NCBI GenBank assembly: GCA_030765055.1
Contig: CM060947.1
Location: 262,942,103 to 263,006,102, forward strand
DNA: 64,000 nucleotides
From: Mantis religiosa
Taxonomy: Eukaryota > Arthropoda > Insecta > Mantodea > Mantidae
Direction of reading: 5' to 3'
Shown here: positions 12,548 to 23,467 of the stretch, piece by piece
Numbering within the stretch: the first letter of the stretch is position 1
How the letters are laid out: each line of letters opens with the position of its first letter
The notes under the pieces: model-generated
The model's database searches: none
What the model was told of the DNA's origin: nothing
What the model saw: the letters and a program-made list of their open reading frames with translations, nothing else
Position numbers and translations under genes: made by a program

Positions 12548-12746
12548 ATGGAGAAAGAATTGTTAATTGAATTGGTGACAAAGTATAAGGATATCGTGGA
12601 AAATAAAGAGGACGGATGGGATGAATGTGAAAGGGAAAGATGTCACTTGGGAAAAAGTTGGAAACGAATTTAATTCAAATGCATGGACGAAACAACTTCG
12701 TCAGTATTATGTAAATTTTAAACGAGAAACGAAGAAGGACAAGTGA
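12548..12746 (+). pseudogene. Myb/SANT-like DNA-binding domain fragment
   Basis: From ATG 12548 the sequence reads MEKELLIELVTKYKDIVENK. After one frameshift near 12620 it continues with VTWEKVGNEFNSN, TKQLRQYYVNFKRETKKDK and a stop. This matches the layout of the zeste-like Myb/SANT DNA-binding domain of insect proteins (Myb_DNA-bind_5 type: ExxLLIxLVxKY, W, EFNS, LRxxYxNxKxxTKK). Only this domain is present, and no transposase or activation region follows. Its last 14 codons are the seed of the following tandem array. The family call is from recalled motifs. Confidence 0.7.
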
Positions 12747-14326
12747 CGAGTGACTTGAACGTTTCAAGACGGGAGGTGGACAGCGTATTATCCACATAAT
12801 TCAGTGAATTATAAAATCGCAAAGTTATTAATACTTGAAGCAAAGGCGAGATCGTCATATTCCTTTCGATGTATATTCTAACTCAGTATTACGTAAATTG
12901 AAATCGAGGAGCGAAGGAAGACAAGTGACGAGTGACTTGAACGTTTCAAGACGGGAGGTGGACAGTGTATTATCAACATAATTCAGTGAATTATAAAATC
13001 TTTGAAGCAAAGGCGAGATCGACATATTCCTTTCGATGCATGTTCTAACTCAGTATTACGTAAATTTAAAACGAGGAGCGAAGAAGGACAAGTGACGAGT
13101 GACTTGAACGTTGCAAGACGGGAGGTGGACAATGCATTATTTACATAATTCAGAGAATTATAAAATCGCAAAGTTTTTAATACTTGAAGAAAAGGTGAGA
13201 TCGGCATATTCCTTTCGATGCATGTTCTAACTCAGTATTTAGTAAATTTAAAACGAGGAGCCAAGAAGGACAAATAACAAGGGACTTGAACGTTTCAAGA
13301 CGGGAGGTGGACAATGTATTATTTACATAATTCAGTGAATTATAAAATCGCAAAGTTATTAATACTTGAATCAAAGGCGAGATAGTCATATTCCTTTCGA
13401 TGCATGTTCTAACTCAGTGTTACGTTAATTTAAAACGAGGAGCGAAGGACAAGTGACGAGTTACTTGAACGTTTCAAGACCGGAGGTGGACAGTGTATTA
13501 TCAACATAATTCAGTGAATTATAAAATCTTTGAAGCAAAGGCGAGATCGACATATTCCTTTCGATGCATATTCTAACTTAGTATTACGTAAATTTAAAAC
13601 GAGGAGCGAAGAAGGACGTGACGAGTGAATTCAACGTTGCAAGACGGGAGGTGGACAATGTATTATTTACATAATTCAGAGAATTATAAAATAGCAAGGT
13701 TATTAATACTTGAAGCAAAGGCGAGATCGGCATATTCCTTTCGATGTATGTCCTAACTCAGTATTACGTAAATTTAAAACGAGGAGCGAAGAAGGACAAG
13801 TGACGAGTGACTTGAACGTTGCAAGACGGGAGGTGGACAGTGTATTATCCACATAATTAATACTTGAAGCAAAAGCGAGGTCGGCATATTCCTTTCGATG
13901 CATGTTCTAACTTAGTATTACGTAAATTTAAAACGAGGAGCGAAGAAGGGCAAGTGACGAGTGACTTGCACGTTTCAAGACGGGAGGTAGACAGTGTATT
14001 ATCCACATAATTAATACTTGAAGCAAAAGCGAGGTCGGCATATTCCTTTCGATGCATGTTCTAACTTAGTATTACGTAAATTTAAAACGAGGGGCGAAGA
14101 AGAACAAGTGACGAGTGCCTTGAACGTTGCAAGACGGGAGGTGGACAGTGTATTATCCACATAATTAATACTTGAAGCAAAAGCGAGGTCGGCATATTCC
14201 TTTCGATGTATGTTCTAACTTAGTATTACGTAAATTTAAAACGAGGAGCGAAGAAGGACAAGTGACGAGTGACTTGAACGTTACAAGACGGGAGGTGGAC
14301 AGTGTATTATTTACATAATTCAGCGG
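12700..14326 (+). repeat. 154-182-bp tandem array from Myb/SANT fragment (~10 units)
   Basis: The marker GACGGGAGGTGG occurs at about 12768, 12950, 13117, 13299, 13478 (one mismatch), 13643, 13825, 13979, 14133 and 14287. The spacings are 182, 167, 182, 179, 165, 182, 154, 154 and 154. Each unit holds the end of the Myb/SANT domain (cagtattacgtaaatttaaa, corresponding to QYYVNxK) plus 3' flanking sequence. The last units lost a 28-bp internal piece and are uniform at 154 bp, consistent with later local expansion of a shortened variant. The array stops abruptly at the Penelope-like fragment. Confidence 0.9.
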
Positions 14327-14720
14327 CCGTAGCAGATCATTTTTGGTCATTTAACCAAGAAGTAAATCCTGAAGTTAAATTATTAAAACAATTGAATGGT
14401 CCGATAGATTTAATGGTTTGGGAAAAAGTATTTATTTAAAAAAATGTCACATAAAGAATTTTCAAATATTGGCAGTCTATTCTATTTTTAAGTTTATTTC
14501 ATTTTCAGATTTTGGTAGTACTGACAAATACATAGTGAGGTCCAGTGACTGTAACGTTGACAACGAGGTTGTTTGAGGATCTGGCTGAGGATGTAAATAA
14601 AGTTTTCACGAAATCGCGATCCTAATCAGTTTATTAGAAAACTTTCATAATTTCTTATCAGGTAAGTGAAGTTTTTAAGTTACAAATTATTATATTTGTA
14701 TATATTTGTTTGCTTCACTG
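14327..14720 (+). mobile_element. Penelope-like element 3' fragment
   Basis: The start reads ADHFWSFNQEVNPEVKLLKQ followed by PIDLMVWEKVFI, matching the C-terminal part of the GIY-YIG endonuclease region seen at 39104-39460. The 3' untranslated region follows (cagattttggtagtactgac and onward). This untranslated segment recurs at 46050-46275 and, inverted, at 34090-34310. The RT and N-terminal parts are absent. Confidence 0.75.
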
Positions 14721-15395
14721 TTAATAGCTTTGTATTTGAGTATTTATCAATTGTATTGTTCAGAAATAATTAATATACGTATTTGATGGTTAAAGGGTCG
14801 TGATTTAAAAGAAAAAAAAAACGATGCATTATTTTGTAGATAGCTGTAAAGGTGCTCCAAGTTTGTCAAGTTTCGGAGTTCACGCCCCATCATTATCTTC
14901 TCCGTGTCTCTGTAGGGAAAAATACTAATGGTTAAATGACCTATGGAATTGAGTTTCTAATTTGAAAATGAATTTTTATTATTTTTGTAGAACAGAAACC
15001 CAGTTCTGTCCATTTTCCGAAAGCAAGGTTTAAACTTTAAAATATAAATAACAGAATATTCAGCGTTTTATCGTGTATTTGGTTCCAGCACAGAGAGGTG
15101 GCAGTAATTAAATTAGGCTGTAAATTGATTTTATGGAGGCGAAATTAAATTAATCTGGCATGAAAAAATGTATTATATATTACAGTAATCCGGTTTGTTA
15201 AATTTGACGTTAGCCGTGTTTTTAATGCCTATTAACCAAAAGTATACTCATTAACTAATCACAACTCAAGTGTGCAGCTACAATCACATATAAATATTCA
15301 TTCACGGTAGAAAGTGTTTGCCTGGAAATTATGAAATTAAATAACAAACGGTCTTTCAACAAGAGTGTCCTAACTTTAACATGTGATAGCTGTCA
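14721..15395. other. No gene recognised
   Basis: AT-rich DNA without a readable motif. It may include more Penelope-like 3' flank. Confidence 0.4.
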
Positions 15396-15783
15396 TTGTT
15401 ATTGAGTTACAGAATTCAGCAATGGGTAGAAATTGTGAAAATTTATTATCAAAATGGATCATCTGTTCGCCAGACATTCCGTGTATTGCGTGACGTTTAC
15501 GATGTGTATAATCTTTTAGGGGAGTGTTTTTGGTCTCAGCTGGATGGTATGGTTCCAGCAGGATGGTGCCACATCTGCTCTCGAAAGAATCGATCTGTTG
15601 AAGGAGAACTTTAGAGGTTTCATCATTTCCCGTGGTAATGACGTTAACTGGCCCCCAAGATCATGTGATTTAACGTTATTGGATTATTTCTTGTCGTGTT
15701 ATGTTAAATCCCAAATTGGTGTCAACAATCCGGAAACAGTAAATAATCTAATGAATAACATCACGCGTTATGTAAAAAATTGA
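15396..15783 (+). pseudogene. Mariner-like (DUF4817-type) transposase, internally deleted
   Basis: The N-terminal helix-turn-helix reads VEIVKIYYQNGSSVRQTFRV (about 15425-15490). It is joined after a large deletion to the C-terminal catalytic part: MVWFQQDGATSAL (second Asp in QQDGAT, about 15544-15582), then WPPRSCDLTLLDYFL (third Asp, about 15649-15693) and YVKSQIGVNN. The roughly 130 codons in between, including the first catalytic Asp, are gone, and a frame change is needed. The family is the insect transposase type that pairs a DUF4817 N-terminus with a DDE core. The same superfamily appears at 29600-29965 and 61430-61863. Confidence 0.8.
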
Positions 15784-16065
15784 AGCTGCTGACAGTGAAG
15801 TAAACTAGGTTATCAGTAATAACTAAATACTAGTAACAAAACTTCACTATTTACTTATCTTATTTAATTCCTAGGACCGGTTTCAAAGCAAAATAGCTGC
15901 TTCATCCTCAACCAATCAGCTTGACCCTCACCCACTAACTGACTGACTGACTGACCGAACTTGACCACTACCGGAGTGGAAGAATAGCTCCTTATCTAAC
16001 TGCCATCTACCGGTGACAACACAAACTTATTGATTACATCTATTGGAGGGATATCAAAATTCATT
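15784..16065. other. Non-coding, short CTGA tract
   Basis: The segment contains a short (ACTG)n tract at about 15935-15955 and GACCGGTTTC at 15874-15883. A Penelope-like or SINE-related flank is possible but not shown. Confidence 0.35.
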
Positions 16066-16160
16066 TCGTGATCCTTATTTTTCAAAGAGTTGAAAGAACC
16101 GATAGATTTAATGGTTTGGGAGAACATATTTATTTTGAAAAATTAGGATCCTTGGGAGCA
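16066..16160 (+). mobile_element. Penelope-like endonuclease scrap
   Basis: The sequence ccgatagatttaatggtttg (16098-16117) and its surroundings read ELKE(P)IDLMVWENIFI, the same segment as 14380-14440 and 39307-39345. Only about 95 bp is recognisable. The following 16160-16666 has no identifiable feature. Confidence 0.6.
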
Positions 16161-16666
16161 GCAATATTCACTGAAAATGGCCATCTATATAATACATGTA
16201 GTTACCTAATATCACTCACACTGCTTTTACAGCACATTCTTCTACAAAGTCTGTATTACGCATTTTCTCCAAGTTTAAGGTAAATGTACATAAAGATATA
16301 GTTATTCCAAACTTTGTGTTATATAAAGAATGTAATATCCGTTTTTATTGGTATATGACGACCTAGTACGTATATTTTGATGTTTTCTTAAGCTCAGTTG
16401 CAACTGCAGTGTACTCTATACACTCGTATGTATTTCCTCGAGGTGCATCTGCAAAGATCAAAGTGAAATGATTTCAACCAGAACACAAAGGACAGGCAAT
16501 AACAAGAGAAATAAAATGTTAGCGAACTTCCTGTAGATACAGTGGGTTTCAAAAGTTCCACATGCTGCAAATGTTTTTCAATCGTTTATTTTAAAATACT
16601 CTCTTCACCGAAATTTTTTGTGGACCTTAAGATCACCATAAACATTATTTCCTAGCAAATTATAAG

Positions 16667-18335
16667 AGGCGTGTCAGTAAAATAAGGTCTCCAATTTTAT
16701 TTAATATATAAATGTTGTTTATTGTCAATTAATGTCACATTGATGCAAAGGCGGAACTTACGGCTATTTTTCAACGTAATTACCATTGCGATCGATGCAT
16801 TTTTGTATGTGCTGTGGCAGTTTTTGTATATCCTTGTCATAGCACTCTCCCGCCAAGTTGCGCAGGTAGCGCTCAACCTCGTTTTTCAAATCATCGTCAG
16901 TCTGGAAATGTGTTCCACCCAGGTGTGACTTCAACTCAGGAAACAGATGACAATCACTAGGTGCTAAGTCTGGACTGTCCCATCCGAACTGGGCCAGGAG
17001 ATCAGCCGTTGCATGTGCGGTATTGGGACGAGCGTTGTCGTGAGGAAAAATCCCTTCCTTCGTCAGTATTTCCCTCCTTCGATTTGTATATCAAGTCGCA
17101 ATTTTTTTAAAGTCTCACAGTAGCTAGCGGTATTTATTGTTGTGCCGGTAGGCATAAACTCGCACAACTTTTCTGTCCCAGAGCACACTGACCATCACTT
17201 TGCCGGCAGAAAATGTCTGAACTTTCGCGGCTTCGGCGAATTCGAATGCCACCACTGACGAGAACGTTCTTTAGTTTCTTTAGCACACAGGTTTCATCGC
17301 CAGTGACAAGTTAATCCAATAATTCCTTGCCCTGTTCTGCATAGTGCTCCAGGAATCAGTGGGCCGCTTCAACACGTTGCCGTTTATGGTCTTCGGTGAG
17401 CATTCTGGGGACCCATCTCGCACACACTTTGCGATAATGCAAATGTTCGGTCAAAATCTTGTCAATCGTAGTCTTACTGACTTCAGGGATAAGTTCGCAC
17501 AGCTCGTCAACTGTCACACGCCGATCTTTAAGTATTTCTTGCTCCACTTTTGCAATTGTTTCGGCTGAAACTGAAGGCCGACCAGAACGCTCTTCGTCAT
17601 GGACGTATGTACGTCCGTCTTTGAACTCTCTGACCCACGTTCGCACGTTTTTGACGTCCATACACTGTAGCCCATAGACCCCGTAGGGGAGGGGATCCGT
17701 CCCCTTCAGCTGCTGTGGTGGGGGCGCTGCGGACTCTTAGCACTCGTGGTACCTCTGATGTTACTAGAGGAACCTGGGGCCGAACATCTGAGCCCCTCCT
17801 TCGGGAGTTGTTCGGATTGGGATGGTCTCGAGGGGGCAGTGGTTCCCGATACCTGTGGGAATCGGGTACGTCTAAGGACGGGGTTGAGGGTAGCCATTAG
17901 TTCTCCCGGGTACTAGCCTGCAAAGCTAGTAGAAGGTGTGCTAGATCACCAGGTGCCCCCACTGAGGTCATATCGGTAGCCTTCACCTGGAGTGTTGACG
18001 CGCGTAAATGGCGTCTCCAGTTCCATTCCGTCTTGTGTTCTAGGACAGATGGGGGGGGGGGCCTTGTTTGTAACCCAGGTCTTGCCCTATGGAAAGCCCC
18101 ACGGAGGACGCCGAGCGCCCTTTGGGACAGCTCGGATAACTCCCTGGTTGAAAGAGGCCCGGGTCTTGTTCCTACGGTTTCAAGACTAATGGGAGTAGAA
18201 CCTCTGGACTCAAACTGTAGCTCATAGACTTCATATAAGTGGCGATGAATTTCAGTGGCACTCAGAAAAAAAAACGGTCACTGCACGCAAGTCGCACTGG
18301 GTGGCGGAAGTGATAGGAAGCTCCTTCGAAAACGG
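16667..18335 (-). pseudogene. Mariner transposase pseudogene split by repeat A
   Basis: Reading leftward, the N-terminal HTH is at 18310-18230 (CDLRAVTVFF, EIHRHLYEVY). After the repeat A insertion (17680-18213) it resumes at 17661 with MDVKNVRTWVREFKDG, then SGRPSVSAETIAKVEQEI, the second HTH and CARWVPRML. The first catalytic motif VTGDET is near 17300, HDNARPNTAHATADLL near 17050, and DLAPSDCHLFPELK near 16960. The last residues GNYVEK and a stop are near 16770. A TIR-like end (GGCGTGTCAGTAAAATAAGG, from 16668) closes the 3' side. All three catalytic Asp codons survive, but several frameshifts break the gene. Confidence 0.85.
17680..18213 (+). mobile_element. Dispersed repeat A, bounded copy with 16-bp TSD
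   Basis: A 534-bp GC-rich dispersed element inserted in the mariner gene. The target-site duplication is ACTGTAGCCCATAGAC (17664-17679) and ACTGTAGCTCATAGAC (18214-18229), with one mismatch. The unit begins with GGGGATCCGTCCCCTTCAGC and ends near GGAGTAGAACCTCTGGACTC. Other copies lie at 41101-41749 (inverse), 44830-45115, 51255-51860, 51885-52255 (inverse), 53610-53830 and 54840-54975 (inverse). It has no coding capacity that I recognise. The long duplication suggests retroposition by a LINE machinery. A GGTCGAACC word resembles a degenerate tRNA B box. Confidence 0.8.
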
Positions 18336-18599
18336 CTGCCCAGCCCAGACTAATGGTTGCAACGGGTTCGTTCTGGTGGGTACTTGAAGGGATGGAACTA
18401 AGCTATATGCCGGTGTTGCCGACTCTCGCGTAATAGCGTCCCTCACGACTCCAACGCCTTTGAGACGTTATGTTACGGACAGGTATCGTATATTTTAATA
18501 ATTCATAGTCTCAAATGATTTTGCTATAGTGTACTATTGTAGAAGCTATCCTTGTAGATAGCTTGTAGTTTATTTGTAGATATCAATACAAACCATGTC
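18336..18599. other. No gene recognised
   Basis: Probable 5' flank of the minus-strand mariner. No clear 5' TIR was found. Confidence 0.4.
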
Positions 18600-19850
18600 T
18601 TAAGGGTATGTATGACTGAAATTTCATGAAAATCGTGAAAATAACGATTTTTTTTTATTTTAATTCTATAAAATAATTTAGACATTCCCGAATGTGAAAA
18701 ATGCATAATTTGCCTCCGGACGCCATTTTTAAGTGCTTATTTAAATGTCGGTGGCCTTTAAACTCTGTCAGAGTCACGCCCTCTTTTGCCTACATCCACA
18801 TTCTTTGTCTGTTTTCCGTTCTTAAATTTTCAATTGAAGAAAAGAAAAATAAGGCTTTAGAAGACAAAATACGAGTTCCTAAAATGTTGCCAATATATCA
18901 GAGGCTGGCTTCTACAACATTACTAGAGAGGTGCAAAACAGGAAAAACACAGAATGCCAATGAATCTTTGCATCGTGTCATATGGAATAAGTGCCCAAAG
19001 GAAGTTTTCATATCAAAACAAAAATTGGATCTTGCTGTTATTAAAAGCATCAGTGAGTTTAACATGGGTAGTCTTAAGTCATTGGAGCTGCAGCAAAATA
19101 TCCGAGGTGAAAGTGTAGTAGACTCAGCAAGGAAAACTTCAGTGCAGCGAGATCAGACTCGTATCCTGCAAAGCAAGAAGCGAAGTTGTGCAGAAGAAAA
19201 GCAACATCTAAAGAAGAAAAAGGAGGAAAAAGCAGCAACAGAGGAGAGGAAAAAGAAATGTGAGGGTCCAACCTATCAGCCTGGTGGAATTTAATGTGAG
19301 TTATGCAATCAAATCTTTAATCGCTGTTTTCTCAATGTTCATATTTTCAGCATTTTTCTTCCTGTAAAATGCTCCTTGCGATGCAGTTTTTGTACTACAT
19401 TCATGAAATTTCCTACACAGGTTCAGAATATCATGAGGAATGGAAATTGCCCTAGGTTTTATTGTGAAATGTATATAAGCATATATTTGTAATTTTCAAA
19501 CACAAAACTTACAGTTTTTTAGACAAAAAAGAATATTTGTAAATTAAAAGATTTTTGTGACCTAAACTAAAGGAGACACAGAAAAACCCAGAGCAATTTC
19601 AAAAAGTATGTGTATTATGAACATAGGGTTAAAATATTATACCAAAATTCAAAATATTTTGTCGCAAGGGACTTTTTTAGTGACGTAACAAAAAACATAC
19701 AAAATTTATCATAATTTCTAAACTGCTGGAGAAAAATGGTTTAAATTTAAGTTGTTACATGTCTACATTATACTACACCTATGGTGTAAATTTGAAAAAG
19801 TTAGCATTATTAGTTCAGAATTTGAATATTTCAGTCATACATACCCTTAA
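18600..19850 (+). mobile_element. Mutator-like DNA transposon with TTAA flanks
   Basis: An exact inverted repeat bounds the element: GGGTATGTATGACTGAAAT at 18604-18622 and its reverse complement at 19828-19846. Each is flanked on the outside by TTAA (18600-18603 and 19847-19850). The 1.25-kb interval encloses a single truncated transposase-like reading frame. TTAA target duplications are typical of piggyBac and Sola3 rather than of classical Mutator elements (8-11 bp), so the superfamily is open. Confidence 0.8.
18701..19294 (+). pseudogene. Mutator-like transposase C-terminal fragment (197 codons)
   Basis: The recognisable core is YQRLASTTLLERCKTGKTQN, ANESLHRVIWNKCPKEVFIS and LDLAVIKSISEFNMG, about residues 68-120. 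This is the conserved C-terminal block of a widespread animal family that I associate with Mutator-like transposases (PF20700). The roughly 60 upstream codons (from ATG 18701) do not look like the family and may be non-coding read-through. The tail is highly charged, rich in Lys and Glu (KKKKEEKAATEERKKK). The catalytic region is absent, so this is a non-autonomous relic. The family assignment is recalled, not searched. Confidence 0.65.
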
Positions 19851-20210
19851 AGTGAAAATTGGCGTCGTTTACATTGCATGGTCGTAAATGGACAGCATTC
19901 ATTTTGAACATTGTTCATTTGTCATGTAAATCTTCTTTTCCAACACGGAATAAACATTTTTGGTGCAGTAAGTTTTGTCTATCTCTTAAGTTTAATGTAA
20001 AAGTAATTCAAAATGCGAAGGCTCTCTCCTTATTGAAATTTCCCAGTCATGCTTATAGACTAGAGGAAAGATTTACTCGTAGAGAAAGGTTGTTTTGTGT
20101 GGTTTAGTTGGTTAGATCAGGGGAAGACAGTTGTGACCAGTGGCGGCTGGAGGATTAAATTATTGGTGGTGCACAAATGAAAAATAAAATACAGAGTAGT
20201 AATGACTCAC
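19851..20210. other. No gene recognised
   Basis: An 82-codon plus-strand frame (19859-20107) has no recognisable motif; treated as chance. Confidence 0.4.
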
Positions 20211-21070
20211 TTATTTATACAGATTCTCTGCTGTACTCTCCTTAGACCTGGTGAATCTATCGATAACTTTTGCGTTGAAGTCGCTGATCTTCATAACAAA
20301 ATCTCTCTCAATTGAAAGCATTGCTAATGCTGTCAATCGGTCCTGTGACATTGTGTTCCTAAGGAAAGTTTTTATTCTTTTTAAAGTTGAGAAACAGCAT
20401 TCTGCTTCAGCGGTAGACATTGGCATAGTTAACAGTACTCGGAGGAGTTTGACATATTCGCTGAATGTAGCACATAAATTGTTTTCCTTAATGAAGTCCA
20501 TCAAGCACAAAGCGCCGGACATTCCACGAAATTCCTCTCGACTGTAAATTACAGTCGGTTCTCTACGAATTTTTGTTCCAATAATAAAAGTATAGAACCT
20601 TATTGTTTCTCTAAGGGAATCCTCTGGAAATGTCTTAGAAATGTTCTTGATGAAACAAAGTTGAGGCTACCAGATGCCCCGTGAAGCTAAATCTGTCCTT
20701 TGCTTCTCTAAGAATGTCACATACTTCAAGAGATTCTCTTCTTTTGACATCATGATATTCTATTCTTCTCCTCTTAATTGCAGTTTCTTCGTGTTCCTCG
20801 ATATCCACGCTATTTCTTACCTCTTGCACTTCCCTTTTAAATGCGTTTAGCTGGGCGATGGCAAATGTTGCATTGCAGTCTCATTTCTGTAGCTGATTGT
20901 ACAAAATGTCCACATGTGGCATGATCTTGTAGAAGAAAGACAGTCAGAATACAAAATTATAATCTTTCAAAGTGGCCATAAACCCAGAAGCCTGAACAAG
21001 TGTGGCGTTGTTGTTTAACAGAGCTCTCTTCTGAATAACCTCCATGCATTTAATTAAATTTTCCCTGTGT
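20211..21070 (-). pseudogene. hAT transposase C-terminal half (ZMYM1-like)
   Basis: The hAT dimerisation domain is clear in the last hundred codons: FSEYVKLLRVLLTMPMSTAE, AECCFSTLKRIKTFLRNTMS, and DRLTALAMLSIERDFV. Upstream, after a frameshift near 20670, come RRESLEVCDILREAKDRFSF and, near 20990-20930, NNNATLVQASGFMATLKDYN and VDILYNQLQK. These match the C-terminal half of the zinc-finger MYM-type 1-like hAT proteins that are common in arthropod genomes. The BED/TTF zinc finger and the front of the catalytic domain are missing. The bounds are set by where similarity fades. Confidence 0.85.
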
Positions 21071-21547
21071 TCGAAAAGCAGAGTACACACAAGCTAAGCC
21101 TGAAGGGCACGCTATAGCCGTTGCTAAGAGTAGGAGGAGCTAGGTTTATAAACCTCCATTTAAGCAATGTATAGGAAGCCCCTCCCATCTCTTCACCTTC
21201 CCGCAACCCCCTCAGAGAGCCGACATTTGGGCGAAATCTTAGGTTAACTCTTCGCTGCAAACCTGGCGGCTCCTACAGCTAATCACTGTTTATTTCGACT
21301 TCTGTGGTCATGGGCAGCTACAGACGATAAGCGTAATTGAAACATGTTTGTATATAAAACATCGCAAACAAGTACAGTTATAATGTGCAAAATGCACCTG
21401 TTGTATATTCAGAATCAGTGGGTGTAGCGCAAACCTGCAACCTTATGGAGGAACCGCCCCTGGTTGTGATGTATTTCAGCCGGGAGTGAGGCCTGCAGTG
21501 TGTGTGACGTCAGGTAAGAGCCGTGTAACACCATGTTGGCTATATAA
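21071..21547. other. No gene recognised
   Basis: Mixed-composition sequence between two hAT fragments, including a GC-richer block at 21130-21270. No identifiable motif. Confidence 0.4.
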
Positions 21548-21988
21548 ATGGCGCTAAGAGTACATCAATCAAGGGGTAGCGCATTTGATGACAATGTAGC
21601 TACCACGTACCAAATGGGACTGTTAAATTTACAATGTGATAATTTATTAAAGGGCAAGCATACCCACAAGAAAGTCTTGGCTGATTTTTACAAGAATGTC
21701 CCCCAAACCAGATTTCCGAGTCTGTATTCACTTGTCGCATGTTCGTTTTATATCTTTGGCTCTACATTTGTGTGCGAACAACTTTTTTCTGTTATGAAAT
21801 TAGCTAAGTCCAAATCCCGAAGTACCTTGTCGGAGCACAATCTAACATGCAGCCTTCGATTACAAATTTGCCAGACATTACGTCCTGACATTGATAAACT
21901 AGTTAAAGAAAACGAAGCAGAAAGTGTTGCAAAATGTCCACGTAATTCTATTGTGAGTGGGTGTCCTCTAATTTTCAGAGAAAATTAA
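21548..21988 (+). pseudogene. hAT transposase C-terminal fragment (GTF2IRD2-like)
   Basis: A 146-codon open frame whose centre reads FGSTFVCEQLFSVMKLAKSK, then RSTLSEHNLTCSLRLQICQT and DIDKLVKENEAES. This is the C-terminal hAT block in the form found in GTF2IRD2- and ZBED-type animal proteins, where FSxMKxxKSKxRxxLxxxxL is diagnostic. The front of the protein is absent and the ATG at 21548 is not a genuine start. It is distinct from the neighbouring minus-strand hAT fragment, so two different hAT lineages have left remnants side by side. Confidence 0.8.
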
Positions 21989-23090
21989 TTTGTTTTATTT
22001 TATTTACTTTATAATATGCCTGACCTTAAGATTTTGTTGTTGTTTTGTTTAACGTGGAAGGAAAAAGTGGAATGTACCCACACCAGCTCATGGGGCTGGT
22101 GACATAGGAGTCCCCGCCTCGGTGGAGTGCACCGTTGCGGAATACCTACTGAAAACCGTCCACTACCTAGGGCAGCAACCCTGGCCATGTTTTGCTCGTC
22201 CCGCATTAAGCACCCAGATTCAAGATCAGTTATTTCTATGCGGTGAACCGCTATGGTGTGTTGGGGAGGGAGGCGTCATGGTCACAGGACGCTGATGCCC
22301 ACCTTTCCATCATTGGTAATCTTAGGCAATGTGCCGCGCGTTCAGGATGTAATCAGCTCTGTGCATAGCGCTTACGTCGTTAGTAGTCTAATCTAAGTCT
22401 CTTTGTCCCGGTGTAGGGGTGAGTCAAGTTGTATCTGTGCTACTCTACATAACATGCAGGTGACATAAAAGTCAGCCTGAGGGCGTCATCACTATATAGT
22501 ATAGCATCTAGAGGTAACATCAAGGTTAATTGACGTATAGTGTATAACAACTATTTGTTAATGGAACTAATATACGCTTCTTAGACTTACGGCTGCGCCT
22601 GTCAATCGTGTCCTTTGGTGTGTAAATTGTCGTCATCAGTGCGCTCATGGCGGGCGGCCTGCCTTTCTGATGCAGGTGCGAGCCACTTACGAGGGGGGGG
22701 GAGGGGGAGGCTCTACCCCCGGGTCCGCTTTGGCTGTGTAGCACAGGGACTTGGAGGACCGCAGAAGGGCAGTGGGTGTCTTAATTGGTGTGTTGTTAGC
22801 TAATTCGCTGGTTGCATAAGATAAACCACGAGTTGAAGTTTTATATATTTTCTCATAGTACAGAGCTAAAATGTAATTGTTTATGAAGTGTGGCCAATTG
22901 TGTAATTAAAGCAGTCAGCATTACAACACCCAAGATGTAAGTTGTACATACTCGTATTATTAATACCCCATACGTCTCCTGTGGCGCAGAAATCAGCGCG
23001 ACGACGTCACATGCTAACCTGCCTTTCGTTCGGGAGCACATTTGGCGGTTAGAGCTGACGTCACACCGCCACTACTTGTCCTCCCCTGCG
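21989..23090. other. No gene recognised
   Basis: No identifiable gene. The GC-richer block at 22060-22210 and the G-rich stretch at 22690-22720 may be unidentified dispersed repeats. Short open frames here have no recognisable motifs. Confidence 0.45.
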
Positions 23091-23094
23091 TTAG

Positions 23095-23219
23095 ATATTA
23101 GCTTATTGATCCCAAGATCGCGGGTTCATACCCGGTAGAGATTTTAAGTGTGTTTAAAAGCCATGGCCCCATGTCAGTAGATATATCGGCATGAAAAATA
23201 ACACTGTGTGTGAGTCTGT

Positions 23220-23220
<1 letters not shown>
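23095..23220 (+). repeat. tRNA-derived SINE family D fragment
   Basis: A B-box-like GCGGGTTCATACCCGG (23119-23134) is followed by a tail segment (GGCCCCATGTCAGTAGAT, 23165-23182) that recurs downstream of the exon at 58251-58481. This indicates a tRNA-headed SINE family. The A-box half is weak. Confidence 0.6.

Positions 23221-23227
<7 letters not shown>

Positions 23228-23282
<55 letters not shown>
23228..23282. repeat. (GT)n microsatellite
   Basis: An uninterrupted GT dinucleotide tract of about 55 bp, preceded by an imperfect GT-rich stretch from about 23203. Confidence 0.95.
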
Positions 23283-23287
<5 letters not shown>

Positions 23288-23467
23288 GAATCTTTAAGTT
23301 AAACTTTCACTCACTTCCAGCTCTCCGAACATTTAGCACACATATTTAGGAACAGATGACAATACAAGAAAATTTTGACTTAGTATTCAATTTGTTTATG
23401 TTTGTCATACCAAAGTTAGAGCATACTGTCGCCATCACGATCGCGATAAGGCGGCTTGGCACACAAA

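Noticed and set aside
3985..14326. CRISPR-like or minisatellite coding arrays
   Set aside because: Units are contiguous with no unique spacers, the DNA is eukaryotic and the units trace to a mariner gene and a Myb/SANT fragment; the 85-bp period rotates frame.
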